From a virus: a stretch of 20,435 bases of DNA. The position numbers and the translations under genes were made by a program. Below are positions 12,420 through 18,822 of the stretch, piece by piece. The stretch spans positions 1-20,435 of the IMG/VR virus record IMGVR_UViG_3300033149_001666; one strand, 5' to 3'. A model generated the notes under the pieces. That model made no database searches. It had not been told where the DNA came from and saw only the letters and a program-made list of their open reading frames with translations. How positions within the stretch are numbered: the stretch's first letter is position 1; each line of letters opens with the position of its first letter.

Positions 12420-12576
12420 ATTTTTATTAGGCTTATCTGTTGGGCTTTTTATGTTGATCATTTATGCCGTACTTGTTTTCGGCGCAAAATATGATTCGGA
12501 AATGGAGAATGCAAGGCTCAGGAGAGAATTGAAGATTTTAAAGGGAGGAAAGGATGAGAAGATTAAAAGGGCTTAA
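12412..12576 (+). CDS. Single-pass membrane protein with basic tail
   Basis: MIEFLLGLSVGLFMLIIYAV is a hydrophobic helix; residues 30-54 are a charged helix (YDSEMENARLRRELKILK). The 54-residue frame overlaps the previous gene by eight bases and the next by 23. Function unknown. Confidence 0.55.
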   Translation: MIEFLLGLSVGLFMLIIYAVLVFGAKYDSEMENARLRRELKILKGGKDEKIKRA

Positions 12577-12724
12577 ATTTAGAGGATTATTTTTTACTTT
12601 AGGAATACCGCCAGACGAGCCTACAGCTTTAATGTTTCCAAAAAAATGGAAAATAGGATGGGCTACAACACAAATGAATGAGTTTTTATTTTTAGGTTAT
12701 TGTTATTTATCCTGGTCAATATAA
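12554..12724 (+). CDS. Small unknown protein (56 residues)
   Basis: It begins MRRLKGLKFRGLFFTLGIPP and ends LGYCYLSWSI, after AAGGGAGGAAAGG. It is basic and aromatic-rich with no clear motif. It overlaps the previous gene, which itself supplies the ribosome site. Moderate support only. Confidence 0.45.
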   Translation: MRRLKGLKFRGLFFTLGIPPDEPTALMFPKKWKIGWATTQMNEFLFLGYCYLSWSI

Positions 12725-12735
12725 GGGAAAATGAA

Positions 12736-12975
12736 ATGCCATATAATGACAGACCATTAAATAAGGGAGGAAATAGGGGAATAGACGTTGATTTCTCAAG
12801 AAAAGCGCCAAAGGGTAAATTTCGTGTAATATGTGTAGATACTTTCGATGGGACAGATTGGATAGTGGGTGATTATAAAGATTTTTTAGACGCAAGGCGG
12901 GCGGCAACGGTAAGGATGGGTAAGTTATTGAAAGTATATATTTATAACAATAAAGGAAAATGTTTAAATTTTTAA
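12736..12975 (+). CDS. Small unknown protein (79 residues)
   Basis: ATG 12736 gives MPYNDRPLNKGGNRGIDVDF; a longer version from 12700 would run through the preceding gene. The C-terminal part has strand-like segments (FRVICVDTFDGTDWIVGDY) and a helix (DFLDARRAATVRMGK), ending in a basic strand. The look is of a small alpha/beta domain common in phage genomes. No function known. Confidence 0.6.
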   Translation: MPYNDRPLNKGGNRGIDVDFSRKAPKGKFRVICVDTFDGTDWIVGDYKDFLDARRAATVRMGKLLKVYIYNNKGKCLNF

Positions 12976-12991
12976 AGGAGGAGAGAAAATA

Positions 12992-13066
12992 ATGAGAAAA
13001 AAATCATTATTAATAACCTTAATATGTTTTGCAATAGCTTTATTCTTTGCATTATTTTTAAGGTAA
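12992..13066 (+). CDS. Tiny membrane peptide (24 residues)
   Basis: MRKKSLLITLICFAIALFFA continues only a few residues to FLR. One hydrophobic helix with a positive N-terminus fits a phage membrane peptide. It has an excellent ribosome site (AAAGGAGGAGAGAAAATA), which makes translation likely despite its size, and is followed directly by AAAGGAGGAGGAAAGG of the next gene. Confidence 0.5.
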   Translation: MRKKSLLITLICFAIALFFALFLR

Positions 13067-13081
13067 AAGGAGGAGGAAAGG

Positions 13082-13432
13082 ATGAAATCAATTATTTTAG
13101 ACATTTACAAAAAGAATCATTTAGGAAAAGAAAACGCCATACCTAGGTATGATTTTTCCTTGAAATATTGGGAAGATTTGCCAGACATAACAGATCGAAA
13201 ATTCCGAAATATTTATAGCCAGCTTCCCATTGTAACCTGCGACAAGGGAGGCTTCTATCCGATTCGGAGAGAGGAGATACTAGAATATAGAGACTATCTG
13301 AGGAAAAAAGCAATCCCGCTTTTCGAACGTTTTCGAATGGTATGCAATGCCCACCCTGAGCTTGCTGATAATGTGGGTCAATTAGAGCTTTTTGGATTAG
13401 AATTATCTAAGAAGGAATACATAGGAGAATAA
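13082..13432 (+). CDS. Winged-helix-like phage protein
   Basis: The 116-residue product follows a familiar phage pattern: GKENAIPRYDFSLKYW, then DITDRKFRNIYSQLPIVTCD (recognition-helix region), a GGFYPIRREEILEY wing and a closing helix DYLRKKAIPLFERFRM. Such proteins are thought to bind DNA as winged helices near replication or regulation genes. The start follows AAAAGGAGGAGGAAAGG. No specific operator is identified. Confidence 0.7.
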   Translation: MKSIILDIYKKNHLGKENAIPRYDFSLKYWEDLPDITDRKFRNIYSQLPIVTCDKGGFYPIRREEILEYRDYLRKKAIPLFERFRMVCNAHPELADNVGQLELFGLELSKKEYIGE

Positions 13433-13433
13433 T

Positions 13434-13718
13434 ATGACCGATAAAGAATATATAAAAGTAAAATTGATATGTGCAATTACTATAGGGTTGATTATCGGGA
13501 TAAGCGCCGGAGCTATAATTGTAAGCTTGCGATATGACATTGATATCCGGACTGATCAGCTTGAGTTGAAAGAACAGGTTGCTGAGATAGAAGATAATAA
13601 AGCCATGATTGACAATTTAACTCAGAGACTTTTATTTCAGCTTGAGCAGATACAGGCAGACAGGAAGAGTCTGGAAAGGTTAAAAATAAGATTAAGCAAA
13701 GGAGATGAAAATGAGTAA
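13434..13718 (+). CDS. Membrane-anchored coiled-coil protein
   Basis: One N-terminal helix (LICAITIGLIIGISAGAIIV, residues 11-30) is followed by a long coiled coil (LELKEQVAEIEDNKAMID... QLEQIQADRKSLERL). This is the layout of an inner-membrane spanin (Rz-like), but it lies before the holin and apart from the lipoprotein-like gene at 16319. A role in lysis is possible but unproven. Confidence 0.6.
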   Translation: MTDKEYIKVKLICAITIGLIIGISAGAIIVSLRYDIDIRTDQLELKEQVAEIEDNKAMIDNLTQRLLFQLEQIQADRKSLERLKIRLSKGDENE

Positions 13719-13872
13719 ACATAAAGACCCATTTTATCTCTTAGAACAAAAAGAAAAAGAATTGCGAGATTTGCTTTTTTCCGTGTTGACAGAGAATGCC
13801 CGATTAATTGAGGAAAATAAAAGATTAAGAAAGGAGAGAAAGAATGAATTCAATCAAGAAAATGACGGATGA
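13711..13872 (+). CDS. Small coiled-coil protein
   Basis: The 53-residue frame overlaps the previous gene by eight bases and the next by 29. After MSKHKDPFYLLEQKEKELRD the sequence is a charged coiled coil (ENARLIEENKRLRKERK). It could pair with the preceding coiled-coil protein. Its end carries the ribosome site of the next gene. Confidence 0.55.
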   Translation: MSKHKDPFYLLEQKEKELRDLLFSVLTENARLIEENKRLRKERKNEFNQENDG

Positions 13873-14083
13873 GGTGATTGATTTTGCATTAGAGGGCATG
13901 TATTCCGAAATAGAAGAGTGGGACGAGGAAGATGGCCATCATGTTGATGTCAATCTATCGCCAAAGCCGGAGCTATACGAAAAGCTGAACCAATTTTTTG
14001 CTAATATGTATATTGAGATTATGATTGATGTATTGAAAAATTATTATGATCAAAAAGAGCCGGAGAAGGCTCTGAGGAGGTGA
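13844..14083 (+). CDS. Small acidic helical protein
   Basis: The 79-residue product starts MNSIKKMTDEVIDFALEG after AAGGAGAGAAAGA. It is acidic in its first half (SEIEEWDEEDGHHVDV) and helical in the second (LYEKLNQFFANMYIEIMIDV). No motif recognised. It lies directly before the holin-like gene. Confidence 0.55.
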   Translation: MNSIKKMTDEVIDFALEGMYSEIEEWDEEDGHHVDVNLSPKPELYEKLNQFFANMYIEIMIDVLKNYYDQKEPEKALRR

Positions 14084-14090
14084 GAAAGAT

Positions 14091-14432
14091 ATGAGTAGAA
14101 AAACTTTAACGGCCGCAATAGGCATTGTGGGTGCTGTGCTTGCTTTTTTCAGTGAGCAATTCGGGCTGAGCATTGATCCGGTTGCCGTAATGGCTGGGTT
14201 GAGTTCAATAGTTCTCTACGTGTTATTAGAAGGAAAGCTGGATATAAAGCGTGTAGGTTCGCAGATTGGGAAATTTAAGGACCCGAAATTTATTATTGCG
14301 CTTATATCAACAATCCTTGTGGCAGTTAGCGAAGCCTTTGGGCTTGAGCTGCCAGTTGAAGCCATTGTTGCAGTATTGACTGTAATTATGGGCGTATTAT
14401 TCAAGGCAGAATTCAACAAGGCTAAAAAGTAA
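14091..14432 (+). CDS. Holin-like membrane protein with internal duplication
   Basis: The 113-residue protein has two similar halves. Residues 18-46 (AFFSEQFGLSIDPVAVMAGL...) and 77-104 (VAVSEAFGLELPVEAIVAVL...) share SE-x-FGL and two following hydrophobic helices, giving four membrane helices split by the polar GKFKDPKF linker. This fits phage holins, which form the holes that start lysis. The NlpC/P60 hydrolase and spanin-like genes follow. The start comes after GAGGTGAGAAAGAT. Confidence 0.75.
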   Translation: MSRKTLTAAIGIVGAVLAFFSEQFGLSIDPVAVMAGLSSIVLYVLLEGKLDIKRVGSQIGKFKDPKFIIALISTILVAVSEAFGLELPVEAIVAVLTVIMGVLFKAEFNKAKK

Positions 14433-14441
14433 GTAAATTTG

Positions 14442-14460
14442 AGGGAGGGGGGAGGGACGG
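14442..14460 (+). promoter_or_regulatory. G-run upstream of a start codon
   Basis: The intergenic purine tract contains GGG, GGGGGG and GGG separated by single A residues, then ACGG. It could fold as a G-quadruplex in DNA or mRNA and lies just before the ribosome site (AAAGGAAGGAATT) of the gene at 14474. Confidence 0.35.
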
Positions 14461-14473
14461 AAAGGAAGGAATT

Positions 14474-14692
14474 ATGGCACATGAAATTATAAAAGACATA
14501 ACAGATAAGGTTGAATTTGGCGGCAATGATGATGAATTGTTGCCATTAACTAAGTGTATTTGTGGGAAGACTTTTGAAAGTTGGACCTTTATTTTAAATG
14601 CAGACAAGAGCAGCCCCACTAAATGTCTAGCTTGTGGAAGAAATTTGTATTTTGAAATAGGGATTAGAGTTTATGAAATAAAAGAGAAATGA
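14474..14692 (+). CDS. Zinc-ribbon protein
   Basis: The 72-residue product carries CICG (28-31) and CLAC (51-54), two CxxC-like pairs 20 residues apart that should bind zinc. The rest alternates strands (WTFILNADKSS; LYFEIGIRVYEI). Likely a small nucleic-acid or protein adaptor. No named family. Confidence 0.65.
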   Translation: MAHEIIKDITDKVEFGGNDDELLPLTKCICGKTFESWTFILNADKSSPTKCLACGRNLYFEIGIRVYEIKEK

Positions 14693-14721
14693 ATGGGTAA
14701 GCATTAGGAAGAAATGTTGGA

Positions 14722-14862
14722 ATGAGAAAATTATTATATTCTTTGTTAGTTGCAGGAGAAAAAGCGTGTACGGCCAGAAAGAGAAAAAGGCTTGCAAGGG
14801 CTTATAAAAAGCAAAACATTGCTATGATGCGCAAAATTTTATTGAAAGAAAAGGAGGAATAA
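14722..14862 (+). CDS. Small very basic protein (46 residues)
   Basis: The frame MRKLLYSLLVAGEKACTARK continues with RKRLARAYKKQ and ends ILLKEKEE. Its own ribosome site is weak, but its last codons form the AAGGAGGAATAATG site of the next gene. It could bind nucleic acid. Moderate support. Confidence 0.45.
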   Translation: MRKLLYSLLVAGEKACTARKRKRLARAYKKQNIAMMRKILLKEKEE

Positions 14863-15245
14863 TGCCAACCTGTAAAAAATGCGGCAGACCCATAAAAGGC
14901 AAGGGCAAGACTGGGCTATGTAAATCCTGTGCACATAGAACTAAAAATATGAAGAACAAGAAAAATAGACGATGTGTTATCTGCGGCAGCCCTATAGCGG
15001 ATTGGAATAAAACGGGGCGTTGTCAAGAACACTGGCACAGCAAGGGTGGCAATACGAATATACCCAGGCAGTCTAAAAGGGCCAGAATTCGGTGCTGGAA
15101 TAATCACTGTAAGAAGCTGTTTTATGCTGGCCCGAATCAGCACCCTAAATATTCATTATGTCCGGCGTGTAAAGCTGCGAAAGAGTTGATGAGCAGAAAT
15201 GGGCGAATGGTGCGAGATACAAGTTTTTCTAATGCGGCGGAGTAG
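14862..15245 (+). CDS. Protein with three zinc-binding modules
   Basis: Three cysteine modules lie in a row: CKKCG...CKSCAH (residues 4-24), CVICG...CQEHWH (38-59) and CWNNHC...CPAC (78-103). The third lies in a longer fold than the first two. Basic linkers suggest RNA or DNA binding. It starts on the TAATG overlap with AAGGAGG upstream. No named family. Confidence 0.65.
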   Translation: MPTCKKCGRPIKGKGKTGLCKSCAHRTKNMKNKKNRRCVICGSPIADWNKTGRCQEHWHSKGGNTNIPRQSKRARIRCWNNHCKKLFYAGPNQHPKYSLCPACKAAKELMSRNGRMVRDTSFSNAAE

Positions 15246-15289
15246 GAGGTAATTTTGGGAACAAATAAAAAAAAAGAAATGATTGAATT

Positions 15290-15391
15290 ATGTATTATTC
15301 ATGGCTCAGAAGCCCAAAGCCCTGGGGTGGAGGTAAGGTTGTTAAATCTTGGCAAGTTGATAAAGAGCTTATAGAAGAAGCAATCAAGTAA
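15290..15391 (+). CDS. Small unknown protein (33 residues); start and frame uncertain
   Basis: ATG 15290 gives MYYSWLRSPKPWGGGKVVKS and ends DKELIEEAIK; tryptophan-rich and plausible, but it lacks a ribosome site. The overlapping frame from TTG 15255 to TAG 15374 (begins MGTNKKKEMIELCIIH) has the strong site TAGGAGGTAATT. The two may be coupled, or only one may be real. No other gene lies in 15246-15446. Confidence 0.4.
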   Translation: MYYSWLRSPKPWGGGKVVKSWQVDKELIEEAIK

Positions 15392-15399
15392 ATTCTTGC

Positions 15400-15428
15400 T
15401 TGACAAAACAAATATAATCCTTTAGATT
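15400..15428 (+). promoter_or_regulatory. Possible promoter before the cell-wall hydrolase
   Basis: TTGACA at 15400-15405 and TAGATT at 15423-15428 are 17 bases apart. A perfect TATAAT also lies at 15413-15418 but is only seven bases from that -35 box. This would drive lysis and packaging genes. Confidence 0.45.
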
Positions 15429-15446
15429 TATTGCATTGGCAGCACA

Positions 15447-15989
15447 ATGAGCAAGAGAGAAGTTTTCATGGACTATATTATGTCCTGGCTTGGCCGGTAT
15501 TATGTTTGGGGAGGAGACGGGCCGGAGTTTGATTGCTCAGGATATGCCGTTGAGGGCCTGAAGGCTGTTGGCTTATTATTCCCATACGTAGATTATACGG
15601 CAGCCGGACTATTCGATTTATACAAAGATAATCAAAAAAACTTTTATAAAAGGTCATATCTTGCCTTCTGGATGAATCAGGCCGGAGCGGTGATTCATGT
15701 AGAAATATTAATTGATGGGGATCATACAATTGGGGCTTCCGGTGGGGGCCGGCCTAAATTTGACCTGTACGAAACGATAATAAACGACCGAATATTAAAA
15801 TCATTCTATCCTGAGAATATGTCTAGGGTTCAATTCGAATCCTACGAAAATGAATTCATACCCACGATGGTGAAAAGACAGCTATATGAATTGCAGGCTG
15901 ACCGACAGAATGCCTTTATAAAAATACGGCCCATTAAATATCGTGGTGATAACTTTATTGTTTGCGATCCATTCGGAGATGAGGGATGA
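15447..15989 (+). CDS. NlpC/P60 family cell-wall peptidase (endolysin-like)
   Basis: NlpC/P60 enzymes cut peptide cross-links of peptidoglycan with a Cys-His pair. Here YYVWGGDGPEFDCSGY (18-33) places the catalytic Cys30 at the start of the core helix. AGAVIHVEIL (79-88) gives His84, and DHTIGASGG (92-100) gives His93 as the likely third residue. The length of 180 residues fits a single catalytic domain with a short C-terminal extension and no cell-wall binding repeats. No signal peptide is seen, so release through the holin is expected. The ribosome site is weak. Confidence 0.85.
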   Translation: MSKREVFMDYIMSWLGRYYVWGGDGPEFDCSGYAVEGLKAVGLLFPYVDYTAAGLFDLYKDNQKNFYKRSYLAFWMNQAGAVIHVEILIDGDHTIGASGGGRPKFDLYETIINDRILKSFYPENMSRVQFESYENEFIPTMVKRQLYELQADRQNAFIKIRPIKYRGDNFIVCDPFGDEG

Positions 15990-16123
15990 AAAAAGCAACC
16001 TGTAAAAAGTGTAAATTGTTAATGGAGATACTTAAAAGATCACCTATGACAAATAGAGATTATTGGCTAATGACAGAATTATTTGTACTATTGCATGGGT
16101 CTGATGTGTGCGAGGCGGCATAA
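15986..16123 (+). CDS. Small conserved phage protein with DYWLMTE...LHGSD motif
   Basis: The 45-residue product has CKKC at residues 6-9 and the motif RDYWLMTELFVLLHGSDVC, which I recognise as recurring in small phage proteins of unknown function. It starts by ATGA overlap inside the hydrolase stop. Four cysteines, including the last one in DVCEAA, may bind a metal. Confidence 0.6.
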   Translation: MKKATCKKCKLLMEILKRSPMTNRDYWLMTELFVLLHGSDVCEAA

Positions 16124-16237
16124 ATGAAACGCATTATCTTTACAGCATATGTGTTAATCATTTCCCTTATAGTCGGGATAGATAAGCCATTTAAAGCACT
16201 TGCATATGGATGGGATGAGGCGAAGAAATGGGGATAA
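16124..16237 (+). CDS. Tiny membrane protein (37 residues)
   Basis: MKRIIFTAYVLIISLIVGID is one hydrophobic helix with a positive N-terminus, so a signal anchor is likely; the rest (KPFKALAYGWDEAKKWG) is short and polar. It directly abuts the previous stop. It lies in the lysis cluster and may assist hole formation or be an antiholin; unproven. Confidence 0.45.
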   Translation: MKRIIFTAYVLIISLIVGIDKPFKALAYGWDEAKKWG

Positions 16238-16398
16238 AAATGAAAAAAATATTCAATGTTTTATCTGCCCTAACGACTGCAATTATAAATATAGGGAAAT
16301 ATATTAAAAAAAGGAAAAATGCAAAGGAAAAAAAGGCGATTAAACAGGCTATCCTGGACGGCGATGTTGATCGTGTGCGCAAGCTTCTGTTTAAATAG
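16228..16398 (+). CDS. Possible inner spanin-like small protein
   Basis: The frame gives MGIKMKKIFNVLSALTTAII with a weak hydrophobic segment, then a basic helix and KKAIKQAILDGDVDRVRKLL, a tail pattern seen in small phage lysis-region proteins. ATG 16240 is an alternative start. The end of the frame overlaps the lipoprotein-like gene at 16319 in another frame by 80 bases, the layout of nested Rz/Rz1 genes. The assignment is tentative. Confidence 0.5.
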   Translation: MGIKMKKIFNVLSALTTAIINIGKYIKKRKNAKEKKAIKQAILDGDVDRVRKLLFK

Positions 16399-16603
16399 CG
16401 CTTGCAAGCCACGGGTCATTATAACACCATCAACAGAGATAGGCGAGATTGAGATATACGGATTTATAGAAAACGGGATTATTCCCGACGATGTATTGAT
16501 AAAGATCAAGGATAAAAACCCTGCAATCGTATCCAAAGGATTCATTTATCAGTATTGGCGCATGATGAGATTATTGGAGATTAATGGAATTGAAATTTTT
16601 TAG
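16319..16603 (+). CDS. Possible outer-membrane spanin-like lipoprotein
   Basis: The 94-residue product has a basic start (MQRKKRRLNRLSW), a hydrophobic segment (AMLIVCASFC) and LNSAC, an imperfect lipobox with Cys at residue 29. The mature part is strand-rich (RVIITPSTEIGEIEIYGF). Starting within the preceding gene in a different frame, it resembles Rz1-type outer spanins, which are needed only in diderm hosts. The non-ideal lipobox (Asn at -3) keeps this tentative. Confidence 0.5.
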   Translation: MQRKKRRLNRLSWTAMLIVCASFCLNSACKPRVIITPSTEIGEIEIYGFIENGIIPDDVLIKIKDKNPAIVSKGFIYQYWRMMRLLEINGIEIF

Positions 16604-16615
16604 CAGGAGATTTAA

Positions 16616-16900
16616 ATGTCAATACCAATTGAACCGGCAACGGTTGGAATAAGTGCAGTATCCGGAGGGGCTGTAATTCTTTTTATAATGAAAATGGCTC
16701 CCATCCTATTAAGAAAAATGAATGGTAATAGCAAGGGATATAATGGGAAGCCAGGGCATACTAAGATTTGTATAAAAAATAGCAATATGCTGGCCGGCCA
16801 CGAGGTTTTAATAAATCAATTATGTGTTAATCAGGAGAAGGCTGAAAAATCAGCAGAGATAGCAAGGAAGGAAAACCGGGAAGATCATAAAATATTATAA
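16616..16900 (+). CDS. Membrane-anchored protein of the lysis region
   Basis: Residues 8-31 are hydrophobic (TVGISAVSGGAVILFIMKMA), then a basic Gly/Lys-rich part and a helical charged tail (NQEKAEKSAEIARKENREDH). It may be a second holin or an accessory; unknown. The start follows AGGAGATTTAA. Its stop overlaps the likely ATA start of the ParB-like gene (ATAA). Confidence 0.5.
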   Translation: MSIPIEPATVGISAVSGGAVILFIMKMAPILLRKMNGNSKGYNGKPGHTKICIKNSNMLAGHEVLINQLCVNQEKAEKSAEIARKENREDHKIL

Positions 16901-17391
16901 AGGTCCCGATATCAAAGATTAAGCCGTGGAAGGATAACCCGAGAGATATTACAAAAAAGGGATATAAGAGACTCTTAAATCAGCTTACAGAGCTTGAAAT
17001 CTATAAACCGCTATTAACTTGTCTTGAAAATGGATTCTATACGGTTTTAGATGGGAATAAGAGGCTTATGGCATTTCAAGAGCTAAAATATACTGAAGTT
17101 GAAATTGTTGTCGTAGAAGTTTTTTCCGAAGCTGATAAAATCAAATATTCACTATCAGCTAATGACAATGCGGGAATAACAGATGATCAGAAAATGGCAG
17201 AATTGATTTATCCGATAAAGGAAGAGATTAATTTAGATGATTATAGCATAAATATAAGTGATTCAATAGAAATTAGCCGGATGCTGGATGATTTTGCTCC
17301 TGGAGAGATAAAAGAACAGGCCCGGCTTGATAAATTAGCTGAGAAAGAAAAGATAAAATGTCCGGAATGCGGATGCGAATTTTTACCATGA
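16897..17391 (+). CDS. ParB-like (IbrB-type) protein with non-ATG start
   Basis: The open frame before the first ATG (17068) encodes the key ParB/Srx motifs: VPISKIKPWKDNPRDI, then YTVLDGNKRLMAF with the GNKR pocket. The domain is therefore complete only if translation begins upstream. The upstream in-frame stop is TAA 16888-16890; the only start-like codons are ATT 16894 and ATA 16897, the latter overlapping the preceding stop as ATAA. The product would be about 164 residues and ends with a zinc pair (CPECGCEF). Paired with the PAPS-reductase-like gene, it matches IbrB of the IbrA/IbrB pair, regulators in some E. coli prophages. Nuclease or NTP-binding activity is untested. Confidence 0.75.
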   Translation: MKVPISKIKPWKDNPRDITKKGYKRLLNQLTELEIYKPLLTCLENGFYTVLDGNKRLMAFQELKYTEVEIVVVEVFSEADKIKYSLSANDNAGITDDQKMAELIYPIKEEINLDDYSINISDSIEISRMLDDFAPGEIKEQARLDKLAEKEKIKCPECGCEFLP

Positions 17392-18362
17392 ATAAATTAG
17401 CAGAAGCAATAGCAAATGAGCCGGAATATAAGATTCCACATCGGGATCCTAAAAAAACCGTATTTACTGCAATAGGAAAAGATAGGATAAATCAGTCAAT
17501 ATCGATTATAGAAAGGGCATTAAAGCCAAACAGGAAGCCTTGCCTTGCCTTTTCCGGCGGGAGCGACAGTTCAGTTTTGCTGGATTTAATGTGTAATGCT
17601 GGATATGAACCAACTATAATCTGGGCTGATTCTCAAATGGAGTATCCGGGAACTGAGGAATATATTAAAAACATAGCAGATAATTACGGTCTTGATTTAA
17701 AGATAGCGATATCAAATAGGGCCCCAATGGAACAATGGAAAGCAACAGGCTGGCCTATGCTGGGGAAAATAGCTGCCAGGACTTGGATGCAGAAAAATAG
17801 AGGACAGATGGGATTTAAAATAAATGTATCAGAATGCTGCAGGGCAATGAAAATAGTACCGGCCCGATTAATGACTAAAAAATCAGGCTGCAATGTCCAG
17901 ATTACAGGGCAGAGGGGAAAAGCGGACGATAACCTAAGGGGATTAAGAACTATAAAAGACGGTGATCTGTATTTTCAGGTTAAAGATAATTTATGGATTG
18001 CCAATCCTTTAAATGGCTGGACTGATGCTGAAATTAATGGCTATATCAAAGCACATAATCTACCAGAGCATCCGGCCCGGATAAGAGGGGCCAAGACGAT
18101 AGGTTGCGTGTATTGCGGAGGTGGTAGCCAGTACACAAATTCAGGCTACCGAGTGTTGAGAAAAACCTGGCCTGAGGCTTGGCATCGTTTTATGGTAGAT
18201 TGGAAAGGGGGATTAATAATTCTTGCGCTTCGTTATAAAACTCACCTATATCATATCGAAATGGCCGTCAAGGAAATAGGCGGCCTTGGTTATATAGCAG
18301 ATAATATGCCCTGGCTGTTTGACTTTACAAGGAAAAAGCCGATATTAGGATATAATAAATAA
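17388..18362 (+). CDS. PAPS-reductase-like ATP pyrophosphatase (IbrA-type)
   Basis: The PP-loop CLAFSGGSDSSVLLDL (52-67) is the ATP-binding motif of the adenosine-phosphosulfate reductase/N-type ATP-pyrophosphatase superfamily. C150-C151 (SECCRAMK) and GCVYCGGG (C240-x2-C243) could bind an iron-sulfur cluster or zinc, as in DndC/IbrA relatives. It lacks a sulfate-assimilation context. The family, 324 residues here, is widespread in phages next to ParB-like genes; the role (sulfur modification of DNA or RNA, or regulation) is not established. ATG 17388 is chosen since it overlaps the previous stop (ATGA); 17358 would add ten residues. Confidence 0.85.
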   Translation: MNKLAEAIANEPEYKIPHRDPKKTVFTAIGKDRINQSISIIERALKPNRKPCLAFSGGSDSSVLLDLMCNAGYEPTIIWADSQMEYPGTEEYIKNIADNYGLDLKIAISNRAPMEQWKATGWPMLGKIAARTWMQKNRGQMGFKINVSECCRAMKIVPARLMTKKSGCNVQITGQRGKADDNLRGLRTIKDGDLYFQVKDNLWIANPLNGWTDAEINGYIKAHNLPEHPARIRGAKTIGCVYCGGGSQYTNSGYRVLRKTWPEAWHRFMVDWKGGLIILALRYKTHLYHIEMAVKEIGGLGYIADNMPWLFDFTRKKPILGYNK

Positions 18363-18363
18363 A

Positions 18364-18822
18364 ATGGCTAAAACGAAATATAATGATGATTTTCCACTCC
18401 TAGCTGAAGGGTACGCAAGGGAAGGCATGATTGATAAAGATATAGCCGCAAAGTTAGGGATATCGAAAGATGCTTTTTATCGATATTTAAAAAAGTACCC
18501 AGACTTTTATGACTCCTTAAAGAGAGGTAAGGCTCCAGTTGATACGGAAGTTGAGAACGCTTTGCTGAAGCGGGCTAGAGGATATGAGTATGAAGAAACG
18601 ACAGTAGAATATGATGCGGCAGTAGAAGGCAAGAAGGCATCTCCAAGGAAAATAAAGAAGGTAACAAAACAGGTTATCCCGGACACAACGGCTGAGATAT
18701 TCTGGCTCAAGAACCGGAAGCCTAAGAAATGGCGGGATAAACAAAACATAGAGCTTTCCGGTGAAGATGGGGAGCCTGTAAAGATTGAGTTTGTGCCGGT
18801 TAAGAAAAGGGAAAAGAAATGA
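18364..18822 (+). CDS. terS: Terminase small subunit
   Basis: The N-terminal helix-turn-helix (GYAREGMIDKDIAAKLGISK then DAFYRYLKKYPDFYDSLKRG) recognises packaging sites on phage DNA. The middle (ALLKRARGYEYEETTVEY...) is the oligomerisation part, and IFWLKNRKPKKWRDKQNIEL near the end is a signature of this terminase family. The length of 152 residues is typical. It lies one base after the IbrA-type gene and precedes the large subunit. Confidence 0.9.
   Translation: MAKTKYNDDFPLLAEGYAREGMIDKDIAAKLGISKDAFYRYLKKYPDFYDSLKRGKAPVDTEVENALLKRARGYEYEETTVEYDAAVEGKKASPRKIKKVTKQVIPDTTAEIFWLKNRKPKKWRDKQNIELSGEDGEPVKIEFVPVKKREKK

Noticed and set aside
13785-13815. Internal TTGACA sequences (also near 184, 13608 and 20019)
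   Set aside because: They lie inside genes and lack a -10 box at the right distance.
15413-15418. Perfect TATAAT before the cell-wall hydrolase
   Set aside because: It is only seven bases from the TTGACA box, so it cannot serve with it; no other -35 box fits 16-18 bases upstream.
15824-15850. GGTTCAATTCGAATCC, resembling a tRNA T-arm
   Set aside because: It lies inside the NlpC/P60 gene and there is no acceptor stem, D-arm or anticodon arm around it.
17388-18362. Sulfate-assimilation PAPS reductase
   Set aside because: No sulfate pathway genes are nearby; the ParB-like partner and phage location fit the IbrA/DndC-like group better.
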